Shown here one piece after another: positions 11,534 to 23,873 of a stretch of 64,000 bases of DNA (its first letter is position 1; every line of letters starts with the position of its first letter). This DNA is from Pinus tabuliformis. Its lineage: Eukaryota > Streptophyta > Pinopsida > Pinales > Pinaceae. The stretch spans positions 917,072,979 through 917,136,978 of the forward strand of contig CM062815.1 in assembly GCA_031772625.1 (NCBI GenBank), written 5' to 3'. Both the position numbers and the translations under genes were made by a program. Below the pieces are notes generated by a model. That model was not told the origin of the DNA. It ran no database searches and saw only the letters and a list, made by a program, of their open reading frames with translations.

Positions 11534-11959
11534 GTACCTGATAGGTAACTGAAAGTGGGTTAGAAATGTAGTGGAAAGGATGGTGAAGTTATCAAACAAA
11601 GCTCTAGGCAATTCAATATACCATTTCCCTACTGGTCCAGTAAGCATCCTTTGAAAAAGGCAAAGTCTAATTGAATCATCATTCAGAGTGTTGGATGAAC
11701 ACCATAAATGAAAAGTCATTATGTGATTCGACGGGTCTTCACCTGGATTTCCATTGAACTTAGGAATATCATAGGGGTGTTTATGAGGAATCAGTAGCCA
11801 TGAAGGGGCATATGCAATTGGATCATTCATTAGCAGACTCAAATATGGTAATTCTAGAGTTGCTACAAAATGCAACTGTTGATTCAGGTTGGGTGGAGCA
11901 TACCCAGGATAAGATGGAATCGCCTGAGCAATAGGTATTTTCATACCACCATAAGGCAT
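11529..11959 (-). pseudogene. Element B gag domain, cut by element A
   Basis: On the minus strand this encodes a clear gypsy gag core: a KFNGNPGEDPSNHIMTFHLW segment, then DSIRLCLFQRMLTGPVGKWY and an FLTHFQLP segment. This is the standard retrotransposon gag layout (F.G...EDP..H, R...F...L.G.A..WY, F...F). The product would form the particle shell. The A insertion removes the downstream part from view. Confidence 0.9.
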
Positions 11960-13617
11960 CTGTTTCTGGTAACCTTGATAAGGTTGTTGGACATAACTAG
12001 TATAGGGTGGTTGTTGATAACCGGTTTGAAAATGCAGCTGTCCATAACCTACAAAGCTTTGTTGCCCAGGTCCTCAGTAGGCTTGATATTGACCAAATCT
12101 AGTCTTAGCTTGTAAACCAAGTTGAAATTGAGGTTGGGTTTGCTGGAATTGCGGTTGTTGGTATTGTGCCAGCCACGGTTGTTGGACCATTTGATATTTC
12201 CCAATACCAGAAGATTGACCAAGTTGCGGATTGGTAATACCCGTTGGTGCCTGAGTCGTTCCAGATAAAGAAGCACTAACCTGAGGTTACAGTTGAGCTG
12301 TAGAGACAAGTGGTTGTTGTATCACAACCTGAGAGACTTGAGTCTTCTACCTCAAAACTTGAGGTTGCGAGGAAGAAGGAGCAGGTTAAGGTTGAGACAC
12401 AACAGGCTGTGCTAGTTTTTGCAACACAGCCATAATAGAAGTTTAGTGGGAATATTCGACACTGGTCGGATCGGTTGTGTTGGATATACGACCCTTGGCT
12501 GTTTTGGTAGTATTGGTATCCAACCACTAGATGTAATTCCAGTTTGACCTGAATATTGTTGGAAACTCTCATATGGTTGTTCCCTAGGAGGAAATAGGGA
12601 ATAGGCATACTGCTCTCCATATGGCAACAGTCCAGTGTTTAAAGGATATATTGGTCTTCGAAGACTAGTTTTCCCAAATTGATACTGGTATGTAGGATCA
12701 AATTGCTAAGTTTCAACATAAGAAAAACTAGATGGGACTCTAGATGAATAAATAGGAGTAGACCATGGTGCTGAAGCAGCCCCTGAGTGGACTCTAGCTA
12801 GTGATTGATAACGAACTGGAACAGATGGTGTACCGTATAAATATGACTTAGGTGTACCAGAAAACATTGTAGGAATAGCAGCAGGAAGTTCCGCCACAAC
12901 TGCATCAGATGACACATTCCTAGATTTTGATGGTTTCTCAGACATGTTTAGTCTGTCCAAAAGCTCTCCAACCGATTCGATAGGAACTTGCAATGAAGGA
13001 GCATTAAAAGAACCAAACTCAGGAGTAGAAGGATACAAATGAATCCCAGTTCCAAAATGAAACGGGGTACTAGATGAGGGATCCTTTGCTATCTCCTCTA
13101 TAACAATAAGACCAGGTGGAAGAGGTAGATCGTCAGGTCTGTAAAAGATTTCTGGAGCTGAAGAAGGTATAGCTTCTGTAGTGACAGATACTGGAGGGGT
13201 GACACCTTCTGAATACTAAAACTCAACGTCTAGATGTTTAGGTAAATGAACTTCAGTCTCAAAGGGAGGTTCTTGAACAACTACTGGTTCAAATGTAGCC
13301 TTGGTTTGAACTGAGATGGGTTCTGGATCAACTCTAGATGGAGTCGTTTCAGGTACAGAAGTGTCTACCATTACACTAGGATCAGTTCTAATGTCCTCTT
13401 GTAACTGCAGAACTTCTTCTCTGAAGGAAGATGTACCAGAAATAATCAGAGTAACTAGAGTCTCTAACGATGTTGAAAAAAAAGTTTCAAATAAACCAGA
13501 TGAACTGGACTCAGTTAAATGAGACCTCTTTGTCTGAATTGGCTTCTCTTCTGAAGGCAAAGATGGTTGACTCGGTAGTCTCCGCAAACGACTGGGTTTT
13601 GATTGACTTTCTTCCAC
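11960..13617 (-). pseudogene. Element B Pro/Gln/Ser-rich region before the gag core
   Basis: Between the leader and the gag core the minus strand carries broken coding sequence, rich in Gln, Pro, Tyr and Asn near the core and in Ser, Pro, Thr and Glu further upstream (starting MEESQSKPSRLRRLPSQPSL at 13617). Such low-complexity extensions before gag are common in Tat-lineage elements. I see no enzymatic motif; reading it as a gag N-terminal extension is inference. Confidence 0.6.
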
Positions 13618-15399
13618 GATTGTGGATTATTTGATCAACTCAAAATTAATGGGAAAATGATGTTAATCCGAATTCAATTAATTTTAGTGACTTTTGGACA
13701 CAACTTTGTTTTTCAATTTTTAAGAGTCAAGAAAATGCTAAAGATGACTCTAGTCTCCTTTGATTTTTAATGAGCCTGAAAGGACAAGTGCTCAGATGGA
13801 CCTTTTCTTTTAGAGAGTTGAAAAGGAACAAAAGTGACTACTCTGGAAAATCTAGACAAAGGGATTACCAAACCAATCACAAAATTGCAATATACACCTT
13901 CGTGATAAATTAAAAAGAAATTACCAAGGAATTACGTACGACAATCAATCTTCTTGAATGTTGTGTTCAGTGCATTGCGATCAATAAGGTGACATACTCA
14001 GTTTCCTATGGATAAAGGATTTAATCCTATTGTGGTCTCCCAATATATACACGACGATACGGGGAGCACAAGTCCATGTTAGCACTTTTCATATCAAGGA
14101 GGAGGAATCACCCAACCTTCAATGAAAACGATAGCCACTAGTTTTAACGATGCTAGAACACGTCACGAGCCTAGACCTCTAGATATGTTGCGTTAAGTTC
14201 CAAAGCATTGTTAGGTTCATTGAAATTAATTTTAAAGTTGATCTTGTTTAGAGTTTTCCTTTCAATGGTTCACCGCGTGATGATGATCTGAAATTCCTAA
14301 GATGCAATCTACAATGATAAACAATCTTTGTTTATTTGAGCAATCAAAATCCTAGCTATTAGGGAAAGAAGATAACAATGATTTTAAGCAAAGAGCAAAG
14401 AGCACACACTAGTGCATTTCCCTAAATCATCTTTTCACACAAAAATCATAAAATGCTAAATACAAATGCCTGTATTTTTTTTTCTTTCCTTAATGTGAAA
14501 GATGCAAAAAAGAAAACTAAATGCAACAAAGATTTGAAATATTTCACTCAAAATGACATTTTTTGACAATTTCTTCTTCAAAAGGAAAAGGAAGACTCAA
14601 AATGACACTTTCAATTTTGAATAGGAATGCTTTTGAAACTTTGAATATAAACAAATCAAATCAAACACTTGAAGAAAAGTTCAATCGATTATCAAGGGAA
14701 GGAAGAATTTACGACACTTCTCTTTTTGACAAAAACGACAATTACGACACTTTTTGTATCAAAGCAACAAATCTACTAAAACAACTTTTTGACAAAGGAT
14801 TGTAAATGAGGAACAAATACACAAAACAATTCACTGATCCTAATGTAATTGAGGCTGATCTAAGTCATGCAAGTAAGCTTTAGTAAAGAGGCACTATTCA
14901 TTTGCAGCAAAACAACCAAACAAAACTGAAAACAGGTCAAAAACCCTCAATTTCTAGATGGAAAAAGAGTTCAATCAATCATCGCACCTAGGCTTCACAG
15001 AAATTGAGATGCATCACACTTACTACACTCAGGAGGTGCTATGCATACTAAGCCATAATAGAAAATAGTGTGATGGTCCAGGGAGTGCAACCGAAATGGG
15101 TTTTTGCTCAAATGTGGAGTTGTTTTCAATGAATTAAGTTGGGTTTTGATGAACAATGATAAGCAAGGTATGATAAAATGTCTTGAGAGGTTACTGAGTT
15201 ACCAAAAGGGCATCTAGATGTGCTTGCAATTCAAATGTTTAATTCATAAACTAAACCAGAGATTGATTGACGCAACATTCATCTACTATGAAATTACAGA
15301 GCAAGAGAAGTTTTAAGGCTACCTGGCTGACTTCAGACACTGCCTATAGTTTATCAAATTGAACATAAAACAAACAATAACAACAAACAAACATCTGGT
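13618..15399 (-). other. Element B 5' leader
   Basis: This is about 1.8 kb between primer site and coding region, AT-rich and without a supported coding region on either strand. A long untranslated leader is usual for Tat-like elements. Confidence 0.6.
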
Positions 15400-15417
15400 C
15401 TCCCGAGCAGGTCGCCA
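15400..15417 (-). other. Primer-binding site of element B
   Basis: The minus strand reads TGGCGACCTGCTCGGGAG, 3 nt from the LTR end. The TGGCGAC start and following GGGAG fit the class used by Tat-type plant elements; I do not assign the tRNA species. Element F has a similar site with the same 3-nt spacing. Confidence 0.75.
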
Positions 15418-15420
15418 ATT

Positions 15421-16449
15421 TGTTTATGGGAAAAATAGTATTCTTAAAGAATTCTAGCCCTCTAGGTTTGGTAGCTACCCTAGAAACAACAATTTAAAGA
15501 AATTCAATGATTTTTCCTATGTGTAACAGATAAGAGAAATATAATGGAACCAACCTGGAACTTCCACTTAATCCCTTGCTTGCTCTTTCTCTCCTTTGGC
15601 AGATTCTGCAACTCCTCCCTGTACTTAACACACTTGGAGAGTACATGCACAAGTACAGCAACAAAGAACCATCAAATCATCGTGATATATTACAACATAA
15701 ACATTACATAATCAAATATATAATGAACAAATGATAGCATTCAGAATTGGGAGAAAAATTGAAGAGCTTTATTAATAGAAAGGAGAAGTACAACCCAATT
15801 ATTTGATCCAGTGCCATCCTCCCATCTCCAATCCTTCTTCACCTCATGAAATAGCAAGATCACTCCAACAAGAATACAATGCTCTCTCCTCAATGACAAA
15901 CTATCAGCACTTACTTGCAATTCACAACATTTCAGCCTTCTGATCTCTTGGATTGGAGATCCATTTATAGATGTTTGCAAGGGTGTGAGTCATCCATGGG
16001 GTTTGATTAGTGTCATTCCACTTGTTACAATTGGTTCCACAAGAGAAGGGATTGGAGATGGTTTCCTAGATCCCTTATTCATCCTTGGGCGAATTTAGAG
16101 AGGCAAGTGGCACAGGAGAAGTTTCTAGAAGATTCCATGAGAAACCAACTAACAAACTGTCTCAGACATTTGTCCATCCTTTCCCATTGCACCCTATAGA
16201 AGGCCTAAATAGTATGCATTGCACCCTGGCAATGTACCACTCAGTATGCATCGCACTTTGCCAGTGGAGTAGTCAGTATGGTTCAATTTAGGCAATTTAT
16301 GGATGGTTTCTCAAACGGAAATTTTGGGGAATGATGTATTTAGATGACTAAGTTCCTTTAGGGTATGAAACAACTCTTTTAGGGGTTGCTTAGCCCTAAT
16401 ACATTGACATATAAGTTTGGGGTTAATGTTCACAAATATGTCTATAACA
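15421..16449 (-). repeat. 5' LTR of element B
   Basis: On the minus strand it starts TGTTATAGACATATTTG and ends CCCATAAACA, a 1,029-bp LTR with TG...CA ends. Its inner edge sits next to the primer site and its outer edge abuts copia RT sequence at 16450. The partner LTR is outside the window. Confidence 0.85.
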
Positions 16450-18480
16450 TCTAACGACCCCTTTGAAAAACCCTATTGGTGGAGATATTTATCAAGACGG
16501 TAATACCAGGCCCTTGGAGCCTATTTTATACCATAGAGAGCCTTTCTGAGTCTGCATACAAGTTTTGTATCATTTCCAAGAATGAATCCTTTTGTTTGTT
16601 CAATATAGACTTCTTCTTCTAAGTCTCCATTAAGGAAGGTAGATTTTACATCCATTTGGTATACTTTGAATTTTTGAAAACTAGAAAGAACAAGAAACAT
16701 CCTTATGGCTTCAAGTCTAGCAACAGGTACAAAAGTTTCTTCAAAATCTACACCTTCTTGTTGAGCATATCCTTTACAAACAAGTCTGGCCTTCTTTCTA
16801 ATAACTTCTCCATTTTCATTCAACTTGTTTTTGAATATCCATTTAGTTCCTAAGATATCCTTATCATGAGGTCTAGGAAATAATTCCCAAGTATTATTAT
16901 TTTCAATTTGCTCAAGTTATTCATTTATGGCATTGACCCAACATTCATCTTTGCATGCTTCATTTACATTTTGAGGTTTGGTGGAGGATAGTAATGCTAG
17001 ATAGCTTGAGGTTTCTGTAATAGTTCTTCTTGTCTATACACCTGCTTCTTTTTCCCCTAAAATTTGAGTTTCTAGATGATTTTTCTGAACATACTTGGAT
17101 GAAGTCTTTTCTTCTACCGTTATATCTTCTTCTAGTGCCTCATTGGTTTCTTCTTCAGAATCATTGTGATTTGATGTGGGAAAATAATCCCCATCTTCTT
17201 CATTGTCATAATCTTTGATTTTTATCTATTTTGGATTTTTGCATGCTTCATCAACTACAACATCAATACTTTCAACAATTTTCCCAAGTCTTTTATTATA
17301 ACATTTATATCCTTTACTTCAGGAAGAGTAACCATGAAGAATACCTTCATCTTCTCTGGGCTCAAACTTACCAAGTTTTTCATTAGTCCTTTTGATATAG
17401 CATTTGCTTCCAAAAACTTTAAAGTATTTTACTGTAGGAGTCTTACCATACCAAAGTTCATGTGAAGTTTGAGTGTTGTTTACTCAATTATTTGTTTGGT
17501 CGAGAATAGTTACGGCGGCGAATGCAGCTTCACCCCAGAAGGTTGCAGGAGTTCTAGATTCATCTAGCATAGGTCAAGCCATTTGTTGAAGAATTTTTTT
17601 CATTCTTTCTACCACTCCATTTTGCTGAGTAGTCGTTGTGGTGGAGAACTACCTTTTTATTCCATGTTGTTCACAAAAGTCAAAGAATTCATCTGAGGTA
17701 AATTCCCCTCCTCGATCAGATCTGAGGCATTTGATTTTGCAATTTGATTCATTTTCAACCAAAGCTTTGAAGGCTTTGAACTTTTAAAATGCTTCATCTT
17801 TATGCTTTAGAAGACCTATCCAACACATTCTGGAAAAATCATCAATGAAAAAAATAAAGTATTCTTCTCCATGAAGTGACTTTTTCCTTGATGGTCCACA
17901 TAAATCAGTATGAACAAGTTCAAGAGGCTTACTAGTTGACCCTTCTTTTTCAATGAAGTGAGATCTGGTTTTCTTACCGAGTTGACATGGCTTTCATATT
18001 GCATTTTCAGGAATGTTGATATCTGGAAGATCACGAACAACGTGGGATCTCCATGCTTTTCTTATTTGAGAAAAGCTTAGATGTCCCAATCTTCTGTGCC
18101 ATAGCTAGTTTTCATCATTTTTGCTTAGATAGCACTGTTGTTGTCCTCCCTTGAATATGTATAGGCTATTTGGAGTTCTTGTACCTTTGATCATGGTTTC
18201 TCCTGTATCAAGATCATGAACCACACATCCGTTTGATTGAAACACCACTTCATTTCCTTGGTCACACATTTGACTAACACTCAATAAGTTATGCTTTAGA
18301 CCATCTACATACATAACATTCCCAACTTTAAACTTTTATTTGAAGAAAATAGAGCCTTTACCTGTTATGACAGTAGGAGTGCCATTTTAAAATGAGACAT
18401 TCTTTTCCTTTCCTAGGGCATTATATGAGTGAATTTTTTCTTTGTCACCTGTCATGTGTTTTGAGCATCCACTGTCAATG
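16450..18480 (-). pseudogene. Element C pol region: protease, integrase, start of RT
   Basis: On the minus strand, protease-type sequence lies near 18,250-18,480. The gag-pre-integrase motif is at about 18105-18314 (GLKHNLLSVSQMCDQGNEVVF), followed by the integrase core at about 17,480-17,960 and a linker. RT of the RVT_2 type begins at about 16521-16823 ([51 protein letters not shown]). These are textbook copia motifs for cDNA synthesis and integration. The region is cut at 16450 by element B and carries many breaks. Confidence 0.9.
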
Positions 18481-18999
18481 TACCACTGATTTTCTTGTCC
18501 TTCTGCATACAATGTTATACCACATCTTTATGTTTGAGTTTATTTGCTTCTCCATATTTTGGGATTTAATGGTGTTTGCTCCTTTTGAGATATTTGTCGA
18601 CATTTACTCCTGCATTCAGATTATTCATGGCCAAAGTTGTTATAGATTGAGCATTCTATTTCATTTTGAAGAAGAGAAAAGTTATTATAGGAACTTCTGT
18701 CACATTCCTTTGATTTCGTGCTTCTCTAGTCATGATGGTTTTGTAGGCAACACATTAAGCAGCTTTGTGTCCAAAATTATGACATGAGAAACATTGACCA
18801 TTAAATAATTTTATGCGATTATCAAATCTATTGACCTGGTGATTGTAGTTTCTATTGATATTCATCTTTGAAGCAAATTGAGTATGATTTACCTGAGGTT
18901 GGTTGTTACTTCTATTCATCCTTGAAGAAAATTGAGCATAATTTACCTAGTGATCTGCTTTATGCCTTTGCTAACGATTGTCATACTGTTCACTGTTCT

Positions 19000-20310
19000 T
19001 TGTTGCATCAAGATAGCTTTTAGTGGAGGTTGACGACTTCTGTGATTGAGATGATTCTTTAGTATATCCAAGACCTATAATTGTTAGAGGATAATGCTAC
19101 ACTTTGATAATTTCATTTAAGGTTTCTTATCCTTTAGCAAATCTAAGATTGACAGATTTTGTTTTCTCAAGATCCTTTCTTAGACCCACAATTTCACATT
19201 CTAGTTTTTCATTGTTTTTTTCTCTTTCATCAAGTTGGTATGTCATGGTATCTATAATCATATTATTTTCTTCTAAACATATTTTGAGTTTATAAATTTC
19301 TTCATGAAGGTCATCTTCTTCTAAAGCATCCCAAAAATTATCATCATCATAAGCCATTAGAAGTCTATAGTCATTACTATTTTCATCTTCATCACTATTT
19401 GATAAACCATTGCTATATTCATGAATATAGTAACTCTTTTTACTTACACTTTGTTTTCTATTGCATTTTGCAGATTCCTTCCCTTTATCATATTTATCTT
19501 TATGAGGACATTTGGCAGCATAACAACCGACTCTACCACAGGCAAAACATTTGAAAGGTAGTTTACCTCTAAATCTTTTGGAACCCCATTGAAGCTTATT
19601 GACAAAGTTTACTTCATCTTCTTCTTCTGAAATATGTACTGATTCATTGAGTTCTTCCTTTCCTTTTTTTGAAGCTTTAAATGCAGCTTCTCTCATATCT
19701 GATGGGCCTCCTTTTCTCATTTCAAAGGAAGTTAAGATTTTGTGAAGGTGTGTCATAGTGATAGTCTGTAGATCTTGTTTTTCTTCTATGGAAAATACTT
19801 TTGATTCAAATTTAGCAGACAAGGATCTTAAAACTTTCTCAACTAAGGTAACTTCCTTTATCTCTTCACCTAGATTCTTCATACAATTAACAACCACATC
19901 TATACGTAAGAAGTAACTAGCTATACTTTCATCATTGTGCATATTAAGGGTTTCATATTGAATTGTGAGAGTTGCAGTTTAGCACGTTTTACTTAAGAGT
20001 CACCTTCATAGCTTAGAACAATTTTGTACCATATTTCTTTGGCTAATTTGAGCTGCATAACTTTGAAAAACTCTAATTGTGACAGACTTCGAAATAATGT
20101 ATTGACAGCCCTGGAATTGGTTTCATATTGATTTTTACCTGTAATATCTGTAGGAATTGCTAATTCAAATGTATATCCTCCTTCCATGATTTCCCATACA
20201 TCTGTTCCAATTGATTGTAGATAGGATGTGGTTCTTATCTTCCAATAAAAAAAGTTTCTCCCATCAAATATTTGCAGTCTAATGGATCCCACGCTTTCTT
20301 GATTACTCAT
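19000..20310 (-). pseudogene. Element C gag with CCHC zinc knuckle
   Basis: Starts MSNQESVGSIRLQIFDGRNF at 20310 on the minus strand, then a YWKIRTTSYLQS motif typical of copia gag (DUF4219/UBN2 type). Further on come a zinc knuckle, CFACGRVGCYAAKCPHKDKY, and an acidic, coiled-coil-like C-terminal part (KICLEENNMIIDTMTYQLDE). The coiled coil after the knuckle resembles SIRE/Tork-type copia gag. Gag would form particles and bind RNA. Element D carries a close relative. The region is broken. Confidence 0.88.
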
Positions 20311-20350
20311 GATGATGGATCTCCCTTCAAGCGATCAAGCTTCTTCTAAA

Positions 20351-20368
20351 GGACCTGCTCTGATGCCA
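20351..20368 (-). other. Primer-binding site of element C (tRNA-iMet)
   Basis: The minus strand reads TGGCATCAGAGCAGGTCC, one base off the common TGGTATCAGAGC complement of initiator tRNA-Met. It lies 2 nt from the LTR. Confidence 0.85.
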
Positions 20369-20370
20369 AT

Positions 20371-21832
20371 TGTTGAAAATAATACTGAAAGGGGGGGTGA
20401 ATCAGTATTATTAGATCAATGATTTAATTTCCCAAATAGATTTCTATATGCTACCTCAGCTAAGTGAACTAGCGTGTATACGCGACTGTAATTAAAGAAA
20501 CCAACGTATATGCAGTAAAAGAAGAATAAAGCATCACACATAAGCAATAGACATGAACACCAATATATAAGGTGGAAACCTAATGTGGGTGAAAACCACC
20601 TGTTGTTGTCGTCTCTGTCTTCTTTTAATAATAAGAAAATTTGTTTGCAATTTTGTACTGGTGCAAACTTACACCAATACGCAGGCTTCTACTTGTAGAA
20701 GGTTACAACCTTCTCTTGTTCTCCAGCTACTACTGGAAGGGAGATACAACCCCCTAGCTCTTGTACTAGCCAATATGTTTACTAGTATGTAGGCACCAAC
20801 CTACAGAAGGCGACGACCTTCTTTCTCCTCTAGGGACCACATTTTATAAATTTTCAGACTGGATGCATCAACAACATTATAACTAAAATTAAATCATCAA
20901 ATACATTTACATCTACCAATCACTAAAACTCAAACATCACTTTCTGAATCACCCATAACTGAATCAATCAATCACTTTGACAATCAATCTGATTAGTCAG
21001 AATACTGTCACAAGAGCCCAAACTAGAACCTTGAATTCTGCAACAGCAAATAGAAACAAATGAAAAATAATTTATGAGGTATACACTACTTCCATGTGTC
21101 GAACCTACGTGTATACAGGCTTTTATCAAAGCCAACCAATGTACACATATGCAAATATTAATTCATAATTCTACAGCTATTCCAGACTTCAGTTATACCC
21201 AGATCATAATATTTACAGAACAACACATGCGTCAGTATTCACATCTAGATTATACATGATCAAACCACATAATGATAATTCATTTCAAGCCTTAAGATCT
21301 TGATCCATCATTAGATCTTATCCTTCACCAACTACTGAGGTTCATCCTTGGTTCAGATCAAGCACAATACCATAAGCCAATAACCTGCATACTATATCTC
21401 ACACTTCATCAAATATTCGATACTTGCACACTTGGCCTAATGATCTTCTCCTCCTTTTATAGTTTTAGGCCTTTCTCAATACCATGGACCAAAACCACAT
21501 AGGACCAATACCTTGGACCAAATACCTAGGGTCAATACCTCAGACCAGATACCTTGGACCAATACCATGGATCAAAATACCATGGACCAAAAACTTAGTT
21601 TTCCAAGATATACACGATTTTCCTTCTATGAAAGTGCATGTGTATGTATACGCTACTTGTGTTCAATGAACCTGTGTGGATACGCACCTTAGTCAAGGTG
21701 AACATGCGTATACCTCTCTTTCTTCATTCTTTGTAGTCTGATCTGTAATTGTTTGTTGTTAACCCGTTGTACTGTGATCTTTCATCTGAGTGAGTTGCCA
21801 TCAAGGACAACACTTGTATCATAATTCCAACA
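20371..21832 (-). repeat. 5' LTR of element C
   Basis: On the minus strand it starts TGTTGGAATTATGATACAAG and ends ATTATTTTCAACA (1,462 bp). It aligns with D's LTR at both ends but is about 460 bp shorter. It contains repeated GTATACGC-like motifs (near 20473, 21108, 21648, 21678 and 21705) and a short ATACCTTGGACC minisatellite at about 21480-21600. Confidence 0.85.
21480..21600 (+). repeat. Short minisatellite ATACCWTGGACC in the LTR of C
   Basis: Seven or eight irregular copies of a 13-20-bp unit of the form ATACC(T/A)TGGACCAAA lie in about 120 bp. D's LTR has only scattered relics near 25349 and 25433, so the array expanded in C's lineage or decayed in D. Confidence 0.75.
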
Positions 21833-22030
21833 CCATTTATATTCATGACATTTCTAGCTTTAACCTTTTCTTTCAAGAAAATAGAACCTTTACCTTTAAT
21901 GACAGTTGGTTTGTCATTTCCAATTGAGACATTCTTTTCTTTTTCTAAAGCATTATATGAATGAAGTTTCTCTTTGTCACCTGTCATGTGTTTGGAGCAT
22001 CCGCTATTGATGTACCACTGATTCTCTTGT
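21833..22030 (-). pseudogene. Element D protease region, cut by element C
   Basis: The minus strand encodes a segment beginning near GCSKHMTGDKEKLHSYN and running to KARNVMNINGV, the copia pattern around the protease site (W.DSG.S.HMTG). The sequence ends where C's LTR begins. Confidence 0.75.
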
Positions 22031-22479
22031 CCTTGTTCATAGAGAGCTATGCCACAACTTTCTGATTGAGATTACTTCTTTCTCCATATCTTGGAATTTT
22101 ATGATGTTTGCTCCTTTTGAAGTGTTGGCCAAACTTTGCTTCTGCATTTAGATTATTCATGACCAAAGTTGTTACAAATCGAAAATTCTATTTCATTTTC
22201 AAGAGGAGAAAAGTTATTATAGGAACTTTTCTTAATTCTTGTTATGCTCATATGATTTTGTGCTTCTCTAGTCATGATGGTTTTCTAAGAAACACATTGA
22301 GTAACCTTATGCCCAAAGTTATGGCTTGAAAACCACTATCCATTATATAAGTTTCTACGATAATAGAATCTTTTGGCATTGTTTACCTATTGGTTGAAGC
22401 TTTTACTGATGTTCATCCTTGGGGTAAATTGAGCGTGATTTACATGATGAATACTTTTAGGCCTTTGTTGACAGTTGAC

Positions 22480-23814
22480 ATACTATTCACTGGTCTTTGC
22501 TGCATCAAGATAACTTCTGGTGGAGGCTGACATCTTCTGTGATTGAGACGATCCTTCAATATATCCAAGACCTATATTTATAAGAGGATAATATTGAACT
22601 TTGATAATTTCATTTAAAGTTTCGGATCCTTTCGCAAATCTAAGATTAAGATATTTTATCTTCTCAAGTTCTTTTCTTAGACCCACAATTTCAAATTCTA
22701 GATTTTCATTATGTTTTTCTCTTTTAGTGAGTTGATGTGTCAACGTATCTATGATCATATTATTTTCTTCTAAACATATTTTGAGTTTTGTGATTTCCTC
22801 AAGAAAGTATTCCTCTTCTAGCGAATCCAAAAAATCATCATTTTCATAAGCCATGAGTAGTATATAATCTTGTTTAGTTTTATCTTCATCACTATTAGAT
22901 AAACCATCACTATCTTCATGAGTATAATAACTCCTTTTATTGACAACCTTCTTTCTGTTGCATTTTTCATATTCCTTTCCCTTTTCATATTTATCTTTAT
23001 GATGACATTTGGTAGCATAATGGCTGACTCTGCCACAAGAAAAGCATTTGAATGGTAACTTACCTCTGATTCTTCCGGAACCCTGTTGAACCTTCTTGAA
23101 AAAATTTACCTCATCTTCTTCTTCTGAAATGTATCCTGGTTCATTGTGCTCTTCCTTTTCTTTTCCCTTTGTTGAAACTTTAAAAGAGGCTTCTCTCATA
23201 TCTGATGGACCTCCTTTCCTCATTTCAAAGGCAGTTAGAATTCCATGGATTTGAACCATAGTAATAGTTTGAAGATCATGTTTTTCTTCTATGGCAGATA
23301 ATTTTGACTCAAATTTAGAAGACAAATATCTCAAAATCTTCTCTACTAAAGTAGCTTCCTTTATCTCTTCACCCAGATTCTTCATACAATTAACAATCTC
23401 ATCTACATTTAAGAAATAACTAGCAATACTTCCATCACTATGCATCTTAAGAGTTTCATACTGAATTCTGAGAGTTTAAATCTTAGCACATTTTACCTGG
23501 GAGTCTCCTTCGTAGCTCTGAATGATTTTGTCCCATATCTCTTTGGCTGTCTTGAGCTACATGACTTTGACAAATTTTGATTATGAAAGACTTCCAAATA
23601 AAGTATTGAATGCTTTGGCATTGGTTCCGTATAACTTCTTACCTATAGGGTGTGTAGGTATTGCAGCTGGAAATTGATATCCTTCTTCCACAATTTCCCA
23701 AACATCGGCTCCAAGCGATTGAGGATAGGTTGTGGTTCCTATTTTCCAATATACCATGTTGTCCCATTGAATATTGGTGGTTTGATAGATCCCATGCCTT
23801 TGTGATTGTTCATC
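22480..23814 (-). pseudogene. Element D gag with CCHC zinc knuckle
   Basis: Copia gag on the minus strand. The central part matches C's gag closely (CMKNLGEEIKEATLVEKILR, AFEMRKGGPSDMREASFK), then a zinc knuckle CFSCGRVSHYATKCHHKDKY and an acidic stretch. A coiled coil follows (KICLEENNMIIDTLTHQLTK) and then a tail with LRFAKGSETLNEII and GLGY. This knuckle-coil-GLGY order is one I associate with SIRE/Tork-type gag. It is somewhat better preserved than C's gag but still broken. Confidence 0.88.
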
Positions 23815-23853
23815 TTGAAAGATACTCCTTCAAGCGATCAAGCTTCTTCTGAA

Positions 23854-23871
23854 GGACCTGCTCTAATACCA
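23854..23871 (-). other. Primer-binding site of element D (tRNA-iMet)
   Basis: The minus strand reads TGGTATTAGAGCAGGTCC, the initiator tRNA-Met complement with one change, 2 nt from the LTR, as in C. Confidence 0.85.
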
Positions 23872-23873
23872 AT

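Larger units (their letters stand above)
11529..16449 (-). mobile_element. Element B: 5' part of a Tat-like Ty3/gypsy element
   Basis: Read on the minus strand, this is an LTR (15421-16449), a primer site (15400-15417), a leader of about 1.8 kb and a gag region cut at 11529 by element A. The rest of B (end of gag, pol, 3' LTR) must lie left of the window. Gag sequence and primer-site form point to the Tat/Ogre side of plant gypsy elements. B is inserted in the reverse transcriptase of copia element C. It is broken, with several breaks in the visible part. Confidence 0.88.
16450..21832 (-). mobile_element. Element C: 5' part of a Ty1/copia element
   Basis: Read on the minus strand: LTR (20371-21832), initiator-Met primer site, gag with zinc knuckle, protease, integrase, and the start of reverse transcriptase, where element B interrupts it. 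Integrase before RT is the diagnostic copia order. It is inserted in a related copia element D. It is broken in many places. The rest of RT, RNase H and the 3' LTR lie left of the window. Confidence 0.9.

Noticed and set aside
13316-13522. Plus-strand open frame overlapping B's gag extension
   Set aside because: It is the antisense shadow of the Ser/Pro/Glu-rich minus-strand coding region.
14563-14805. 80-codon plus-strand open frame in the leader of B
   Set aside because: Low-complexity Asn/Lys/Phe-rich translation in AT-rich leader, antisense to B, with no motif.
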